A stretch of 64,000 nucleotides of DNA from Gammaproteobacteria bacterium (GTDB lineage Bacteria; Pseudomonadota; Gammaproteobacteria; Steroidobacterales; Steroidobacteraceae), in contig JAJPKM010000026.1 of the NCBI GenBank assembly GCA_021323735.1, positions 1 to 64,000 on the forward strand, given 5' to 3'. Position 1 is the stretch's first letter, and every line of letters starts with the position of its first letter. A program made the translations under genes and the position numbers. The notes beneath the pieces were generated by a model that made no database searches, was not told the origin of the DNA, and saw nothing but the letters and a program-made list of their open reading frames with translations. Shown piece after piece: positions 59,241 to 64,000 of the stretch.

Positions 59241-60164
59241 ATGGGCAAACCAGATACACCCGACCGCCTCGCGCAGATCCTGATCGTGCTCCCGGCATTG
59301 TTTTCACTCGTCAATGGTTTCATTATGGTGTGGGAGCCCCAGGGTTGGTACCAGATGCTGCCGACAGTTCAAGCTACCGGCGCATTTAACCCGCATTTCA
59401 TTCGCGATATTGGCCTTGCTTACTTGACCTGCGGAATCGTACTTGGCTATGCGTGGCATTTCCCGTCCGGCCGCTGGCTCGCCGCGCTTGCCGGCGCACT
59501 GTGGCTGACCCTGCACGGCGCTTTTCATGTTTGGGAACTTCTGACTGGCATCGGTGCGCAGCATGTCTTCTGGATGGATGCACCGGGGGTGCTCGGTCCG
59601 CCACTGCTGATATGGATTGCGCTCGGCATACTGGTCGCACGACAGCGAATCGCTCCGGCTGGAATTCCCAAAAGCATGTTCCTGCGCGTTATCGACAGAA
59701 TGTCACCGGGGGAGTCAGCCTATATTCATGAACTCGCCCACGCCCCAGGCCACGCCTTGGAGAAGTTTCAACGTTTCATGCCGCTCACGATGCATCGCTA
59801 TGCCGCGCCCGCCGATTTGTTTCATATGACGCGGATTGGCGCAACGTTGATCGAGGATTGTGGCCCGTGCGCATTGACCGCGGCCCGTGGCGCTTTGAGC
59901 GATGGCGTTCCTAAGGATCTCATCAACGCGGCACTCGCCTCGAAACCACTCGATGGCGATCGGCAAACCGCGTTTGAGTTTGGCCAAGCGATTGCCCGAC
60001 AGTCAGCCCATGCGTTGACTCTTGGCGAGGCCATCGAAGCGAAATACGGCCGCACAGTCCGTCTTGAGCTTGCAATGACGGCTGCGACGGTTCGCGCCTA
60101 TCCCGGAATGAAGCGGGGTCTGGGCCTCACCACAGCCTGTTCTCTCACTAAGCTTGAAGTCTAA
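59241..60164 (+). CDS. Membrane domain fused to carboxymuconolactone decarboxylase/AhpD-like domain
   Basis: A 307-residue protein. Residues 1 to about 140 carry four hydrophobic segments (ILIVLPALFSLVNGFIMVW, DIGLAYLTCGIVLGYAWHF, WLAALAGALWLTLHGAFHVW, VLGPPLLIWIALGILVA). The C-terminal half is a helical CMD/AhpD domain with the peroxidatic CxxC in LIEDCGPCALTAARGAL; the usual His two turns later is not seen. AhpD-type proteins reduce peroxides or act as decarboxylases, so a membrane-tethered redox role is inferred. ATG 59241 is chosen since upstream in-frame residues look random. It lies in the islet between the two 40-bp repeats. Confidence 0.78.
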   Translation: MGKPDTPDRLAQILIVLPALFSLVNGFIMVWEPQGWYQMLPTVQATGAFNPHFIRDIGLAYLTCGIVLGYAWHFPSGRWLAALAGALWLTLHGAFHVWELLTGIGAQHVFWMDAPGVLGPPLLIWIALGILVARQRIAPAGIPKSMFLRVIDRMSPGESAYIHELAHAPGHALEKFQRFMPLTMHRYAAPADLFHMTRIGATLIEDCGPCALTAARGALSDGVPKDLINAALASKPLDGDRQTAFEFGQAIARQSAHALTLGEAIEAKYGRTVRLELAMTAATVRAYPGMKRGLGLTTACSLTKLEV

Positions 60165-60332
60165 TTCTTACTTGGGCGCGCTACGGGTTAAGGTAGTACA
60201 TATGTTCTGCAGGACCTGCGGTATTGAGGGCTTCGCACTCGGATCAATTGCCGCGCAGCGGCGGCGATCGCCCTCTAGGGCGACTCGAAGGGTGAGCGCG
60301 CAGCGCCGAATACAACGTCGCGCAGCGACATC

Positions 60333-60372
60333 GAACGCCGGAGGTCTGCCGACGGTGGCCCGCCGGGCGAGG
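60333..60372 (+). repeat. Structured 40-bp repeat, copy B
   Basis: Second copy of the islet repeat (36/40 identical to 57778-57817), preceded by a GTCGC-GCA-GCGAC hairpin and ending in GCCC-GCC-GGGC. Hairpin arms differ in sequence from copy A but the three-base loops and spacing are conserved, pointing to a structured element rather than chance. Its last bases (GAGG with the following TGAG) supply the ribosome site of the DUF3592 gene. The rest of the 60165-60381 gap is hairpin-rich and non-coding. Confidence 0.75.
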
Positions 60373-60381
60373 TGAGTCTCA

Positions 60382-60939
60382 ATGGAAACCTGGATACCGA
60401 GTGATCAAACAACAGGTCGTCAATCTCCTGCTCGGAAATTGATGGGGCTGCTAGGCGTATTCTCAGCGCTTTCTGCAATATTTATGCTAGCGGTGTCCGT
60501 CGCAGACTGGGCCCGAGAGTATGCGCAGAAGAGCTGGCCGGAAGCCATTGCGACTGTCGAACGGTGCAGCGTCGACTCGTATATTCCTCTCAGGCGGCAT
60601 ACCCCCGTCTGGTACATCGAATGCCGAATTCGCTACCAGGCAAATTCTGGTGAAATCGAGACCAAGATTCAGTCGCGTAGCACAAGCTTGGGTTGGGGAG
60701 GAGATACCGAAGCAATGCATCGTTGGGTGGCGGGCCATCGACCTGGCAGCCAAATAGATATCCACTACGACCCCGGCGACCCTAAGACCGCAGTGCTTAC
60801 GGCGACTGACATGCCCGATGCAGGGCCACGAACACCTGGCAACCTTCGCCTTCTCTCGATTTTCGCACTTGTATTCCTTGGAGTCCGGGTGATTTCAAAG
60901 CGGGAAAAAATTACGAGTGGTTCGACTCTCCGGCGATGA
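60382..60939 (+). CDS. DUF3592 membrane protein
   Basis: A 185-residue protein with a hydrophobic helix near each end (GLLGVFSALSAIFMLAVSVA and LRLLSIFALVFLGVRVI). Between them is a DUF3592-like domain: WPEAIATVERCSVDSYIPLR, WYIECRIRYQANSGEIETKI, GHRPGSQIDIHYDPGDPKTAVL. The YDP-xP turn is characteristic. Function is unknown. The GAGGTGAG ribosome site 5-6 nt before the ATG overlaps the end of repeat copy B. It converges with the GGDEF gene. Confidence 0.82.
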   Translation: METWIPSDQTTGRQSPARKLMGLLGVFSALSAIFMLAVSVADWAREYAQKSWPEAIATVERCSVDSYIPLRRHTPVWYIECRIRYQANSGEIETKIQSRSTSLGWGGDTEAMHRWVAGHRPGSQIDIHYDPGDPKTAVLTATDMPDAGPRTPGNLRLLSIFALVFLGVRVISKREKITSGSTLRR

Positions 60940-60970
60940 CCACACCAGAGCAACCTTCTACTGGTCGCCT

Positions 60971-62941
60971 TCAGCGGACCTGGTAAATCGACATCGGGAG
61001 ATTGGATACAACCTCAGCGGTCAACACCCGGTCGCGTCCCTCGCGCTTTGCCCGGAGCAACGCGCCGTCCGCCGCTGCGAGCAAATCGGCGGGTGTCGTT
61101 CCGTGATCGGGCAATGCGGCGACCCCCAAGGACAGGGTTACCTTGCCCAATACGATATCTCTGTGCTTTATGGAGAGCCGTTGAAATGACGCGCGCAGCT
61201 CTTCCGCGCGGTCTCGCGTCTCCTCCAGGGAACATTCCGGTAAGATCAACGTGAATTCTTCTCCGCCGTAACGACAGGCAAGGTCCCCGCCACGGATGAA
61301 TTTCGCCAAATAATCTCCCAGTTCGCGGAGCACCGTATCCCCCGCATCATGACCGAACAAGTCGTTGAACTGCTTGAACCGGTCCACGTCGAACATGATG
61401 ACGCCCAAGCTGCGATTTCTACGCAGCGCACTGGGTACTTCGCGCTCCAGCGATTCATCCAGATAGCGCCGGTTGAAAAGGCCCGTAAGCGGGTCGCGGA
61501 CGGACTGATGACGCAACTTTTCGCGCAGCCGCAGGTTGGCGAAAGAAAGCGCGGCCTGCTCTGCCACGGCAACCGTGAGTTGCTCGTTCAACTTGGATAT
61601 GGAATGCGGCGCCGCGGGGTGAGCGTCCGCCTCCGTGACGAGGCAGAGTACACCGAGTGTTTCGCCGTGCGCCATCAGAGGTATGCACAGGCTGGGCAAA
61701 CGCGAGTTCGCCCCGAAATGTGAACAACGCACGGCGCCGTCGTCGCCGGCGGAATGATGCAGTCGGCCCCGCCGCAATGCCCAGCATTCGCTGGGACTAA
61801 AAACCCGTTGTGCGGGTGAACTTGGGCCCCAGGTGGTGATGACCTCCAGCACATTGCGCGAAGGGCTGAACACCAGCACGGCACCCGAAAAGCCGTGAAA
61901 CAGTTTGCGTGCCGAAGAGGCAATGACATTCGAAGCTTCCTCGAGCGTGAAACAGGAATGCAGCAGATCCGCCATTTCGCTCAGCGTGCCGGCCTCCAAG
62001 TTCCGCAATTCCAACTCTCCCATGGAGTTCTTGAGACTCTCGTGAGCTTGGGACAATTGCTCTTGCGACTGACCGCGCTCCACCATGAGCTTGGCCAGAC
62101 TATCGGCCATTTCGTTGAATGAACCGGCAAGCTCCCCGAGTTCGTCTGTCGAGCGGATAGGAATTCTCGTATCCATTTTGCCGCGGCCAAGCTGCAGCGC
62201 AGCGTCGCGAAGTTTTCGGATCGGGCCGACGACCGCGCCGGAGACCACCGCCGCCAGACCCATGCTGACAGCCAGCCCCAGAAGGACGATCAGAATGGTT
62301 TGCTTATAGGTGCCCTTGAGCGCCTTCTCGATGTTGAGCCGATATTCTCCGGCTCCCTGATCAGTAACGCCGGTCAGCTCCCGCACGGGCCTAGTCAGTT
62401 CATCCCGCACCTGCGGCTCGAGGATCTGATGGGAAAAATCGCCTTCGGCGGGGGAAAACCCATCCGAAAGCTGGATGAATTTTTCCGCGTTGGCTTTCAG
62501 GCTCGGAATCAACCCATCCAACTCTTTCAGCAGTTGTGATTCCCGCTGGTCGATGGCGTCGGGAGCCGTTGCTCCTGCCGCCAAGCTCTCCTGCACCTGC
62601 TGAGCTTCGGACCGGGCGATGGCGTCCAGATGCGTTTCAAAGGCGGTTATCCCTGAGCGAAGTGCGTCGTTGACAAGTCTGCGCCGACGCTCGGCGCTTT
62701 CGCGTTCGGGTGGCTGAACACGAATTCGATAGGTTTCATTGAGAGACTCCTCCACCGCCCACCCGATCGCATTCAGATCGGCCTGCAGTCTCAGCGCATT
62801 CACGCCCTGTTGCGCTTCGTATTCGTTCATACGCAGAGCGAAGGAAATCCCGGGATTGCCAATGAGAGCAAAGTACGCCGCGATCGGCGGCAGGAGCGAG
62901 ATGATCCCGAGCGATACCAGTAGTTTCGTCTTGATCTTCAA
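60971..62941 (-). CDS. Membrane diguanylate cyclase (HAMP-GAF-GGDEF)
   Basis: A 656-residue sensor that makes cyclic di-GMP. Two transmembrane helices (LLVSLGIISLLPPIAAYFAL and QTILIVLLGLAVSMGLAAVV) flank a roughly 180-residue helical periplasmic sensor. A HAMP domain follows (about 235-290), then a GAF domain (about 320-470) and an intact GGDEF domain with active site GGEEF (559-563). The inhibitory I-site RGGD (550-553) sits five residues upstream, so product inhibition is expected. The start is TTG at 62941. Confidence 0.93.
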   Translation of the reverse strand: MKIKTKLLVSLGIISLLPPIAAYFALIGNPGISFALRMNEYEAQQGVNALRLQADLNAIGWAVEESLNETYRIRVQPPERESAERRRRLVNDALRSGITAFETHLDAIARSEAQQVQESLAAGATAPDAIDQRESQLLKELDGLIPSLKANAEKFIQLSDGFSPAEGDFSHQILEPQVRDELTRPVRELTGVTDQGAGEYRLNIEKALKGTYKQTILIVLLGLAVSMGLAAVVSGAVVGPIRKLRDAALQLGRGKMDTRIPIRSTDELGELAGSFNEMADSLAKLMVERGQSQEQLSQAHESLKNSMGELELRNLEAGTLSEMADLLHSCFTLEEASNVIASSARKLFHGFSGAVLVFSPSRNVLEVITTWGPSSPAQRVFSPSECWALRRGRLHHSAGDDGAVRCSHFGANSRLPSLCIPLMAHGETLGVLCLVTEADAHPAAPHSISKLNEQLTVAVAEQAALSFANLRLREKLRHQSVRDPLTGLFNRRYLDESLEREVPSALRRNRSLGVIMFDVDRFKQFNDLFGHDAGDTVLRELGDYLAKFIRGGDLACRYGGEEFTLILPECSLEETRDRAEELRASFQRLSIKHRDIVLGKVTLSLGVAALPDHGTTPADLLAAADGALLRAKREGRDRVLTAEVVSNLPMSIYQVR

Positions 62942-63238
62942 AATCTGGTTTCCGAGCGAGCACTAAGATACACGCCGGAATTTTCCAGGTTTATGACCGG
63001 ACTTTCGCGGGATGGGTCTCATTTGAGCCGGCGTCCAAGCCGCGCGCATCGACAATCAACTGCGGCGACCATACAGTGGAGCATGCATGGGCCAATCGCA
63101 AGAATGATTACATCGTCTCATGGCGATCGTACCCAGGTTCAACTGCACATTCGTCAACCAGCGCAGCGCCGGCACTGGGTACCTTAAGCAAGCCCGTCGT
63201 CAATCTGCGCCTGCCGGCAATACGCGGAATAAAAAAGG
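62942..63238. other. Non-coding gap with no recognisable feature
   Basis: About 300 bp between the GGDEF gene start and the serine hydrolase gene end. Short frames here have biased, non-homologous composition and no ribosome sites. On the minus strand CCTTTTTTATT (around 63225-63235) follows the hydrolase stop, but no clear stem precedes it. Confidence 0.45.
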
Positions 63239-64000
63239 TTACTGCAGCTGCCTGTGAAATGTGACCGGCGTCGCATCCCCGACGCGATCTCCCGCCAGCG
63301 GGAAGTCGGGGGAATCCATCTTCATGGCGGTGGCACGATCATTCTGCAGGACAAATGAAACCCGAGACCTCGGGGATGAGCGCAGCGAAAAGCTGCCATC
63401 CTCCTGCTTGAGCAACCGCTCCGGACCCTCGCCCAGGGGCTGGATCATAAGACGGCCATCCTCATCGAATATGCGGTACGTGCGCCGATATTGGGCGAAG
63501 GAATCGTGCAAATTGGCGGAAACCCGGGCCAGCTTCAGTACAAAAGTTCCGGCGAGCTGGCTGCGCTCCGCAGCGGATACCGGCTTATCGGCAAGTTTCG
63601 GCTCCACACGGGGCGCAGGAGATACGAGCGCAGGCAGCCCCAGAATGGCGCGGGACAGCGCGCGCGTGATGGCATAGGCATTCTGTCCCTCGGTATTGGT
63701 GAGCACGACAATGGTCAGCTGGTCCGCCGGGAAATCATACAGACTGCCGCTGTAGCCCAGCAGTGAGCCATGCTGGCCAATGCGCCGATGGTCTTCTTCG
63801 TGGTTCAGAATCATGGCAAAGCCGTACTGAGCTTTCGGATCCTGGGCGCTCATCTGTGCCGCAGCCCCTTCGGCGGTCGACATCATGTGGAAGGTTCCCG
63901 GCCGGACCAGGTGTTTATCTTCGATGGACTGCCACAATTGCAAGAGATCGCCCACCGTGCTGCAGAAGCGCAGGTCGGAGTTGTACGCCATGCCGTTTTC
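63239..64000 (-). CDS. Serine hydrolase / beta-lactamase-family protein, C-terminal part (cut by window edge)
   Basis: The last 254 residues of a class C beta-lactamase-like serine hydrolase. The third active-site element is visible as HGSLLGYSGS (HxG in place of the KTG box), preceded by YGFAMIL and followed by FPADQLTIVVLTNTEGQ, the usual strand of this fold. A C-terminal domain of about 110 residues (SQLAGTFVL through VTFHRQL) resembles the DUF3471-type extension. The SxxK nucleophile and YxN motifs lie beyond the window. Esterase or peptidase activity cannot be distinguished. Confidence 0.88.
   Translation of the reverse strand, partial: ENGMAYNSDLRFCSTVGDLLQLWQSIEDKHLVRPGTFHMMSTAEGAAAQMSAQDPKAQYGFAMILNHEEDHRRIGQHGSLLGYSGSLYDFPADQLTIVVLTNTEGQNAYAITRALSRAILGLPALVSPAPRVEPKLADKPVSAAERSQLAGTFVLKLARVSANLHDSFAQYRRTYRIFDEDGRLMIQPLGEGPERLLKQEDGSFSLRSSPRSRVSFVLQNDRATAMKMDSPDFPLAGDRVGDATPVTFHRQLQ

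Noticed and set aside
57756-60372. Integron cassette array with attC sites
   Set aside because: Single genes separated by structured repeats suggested cassettes, but I found no paired RYYYAAC/GTTRRRY core sites in the right arrangement and no integrase.
63076-63264. Short plus-strand reading frame before the serine hydrolase
   Set aside because: No ribosome site, low-complexity composition and no resemblance to a known family; it also enters the hydrolase 3' end.

Overview
The window is GC-rich, densely coded DNA from a proteobacterial chromosome. A gammaproteobacterium is likely: ParC/ParE, fused RlmKL, SthA next to Icd, a full Pot/Puu putrescine system and YhhQ occur together. Accessory families (DUF3683 flavoprotein, DUF6152 pair, DUF4382 lipoprotein, type III PKS cluster) would suit the Steroidobacterales/Nevskiales/Xanthomonadales side, but that placement is a guess from family knowledge. 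I see no rRNA, CRISPR array or recognisable insertion sequence. There is one tRNA gene.

Layout. 1-15.5 kb: topoisomerase IV (parC partial, parE), a tandem palindromic repeat, a patatin-type secreted phospholipase, a DUF4382 lipoprotein, agmatine deiminase, the convergent icd/sthA pair for NADPH balance, two HDOD proteins, a trans-sulfuration enzyme and an acyl-CoA dehydrogenase. 15.6-19.6 kb: a 1324-residue FAD/Fe-S oxidoreductase with an internal 12-bp minisatellite. 19.6-27.2 kb: a biosynthetic island with a flavin-dependent halogenase-like enzyme, FabF-like ketosynthase, acyl carrier protein, type III polyketide synthase, DHA2 exporter, UbiE-like methyltransferase and a second methyltransferase. 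It abuts a DoxX/NDH-2 fusion protein, and two pairs of convergent genes overlap.

29.2-45.3 kb: a polyamine block. The putrescine operon puuD-puuA-potF-potG-potH-potI is divergent from puuB. A puuR-aguB-exonuclease-rlmKL operon is divergent from an omega-amino-acid transaminase. With aguA at 7.2 kb, these genes would take agmatine through N-carbamoylputrescine, putrescine and gamma-glutamyl intermediates to GABA. PuuC, the aldehyde dehydrogenase step, is not in the window. An uncharacterised secreted pair (DUF6152 plus partner) lies inside this block.

45.3-57.5 kb: an OmpA-family protein, the queuosine-precursor transporter YhhQ, a degenerate EAL protein, a tripartite RND efflux operon, a small membrane protein and an MscS channel. 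57.6-60.4 kb: a tRNA-Thr(UGU) gene followed by a small accessory islet. The islet holds a duplicated tRNA 3' end, structured repeats, a VapBC pair whose toxin lacks the usual glutamate, and a membrane/carboxymuconolactone-decarboxylase fusion. A 36/40-identical structured repeat sits at both ends. 60.4-64 kb: a DUF3592 protein, a HAMP-GAF-GGDEF diguanylate cyclase and a truncated serine hydrolase.

A recurring pattern is a -10-like hexamer exactly 6-7 nt before a start codon with no Shine-Dalgarno sequence (vapB, puuR, puuD, ubiE-like gene, acyl-CoA dehydrogenase). This suggests several leaderless transcripts. All calls come from reading the sequence; no database search or structure prediction was run.
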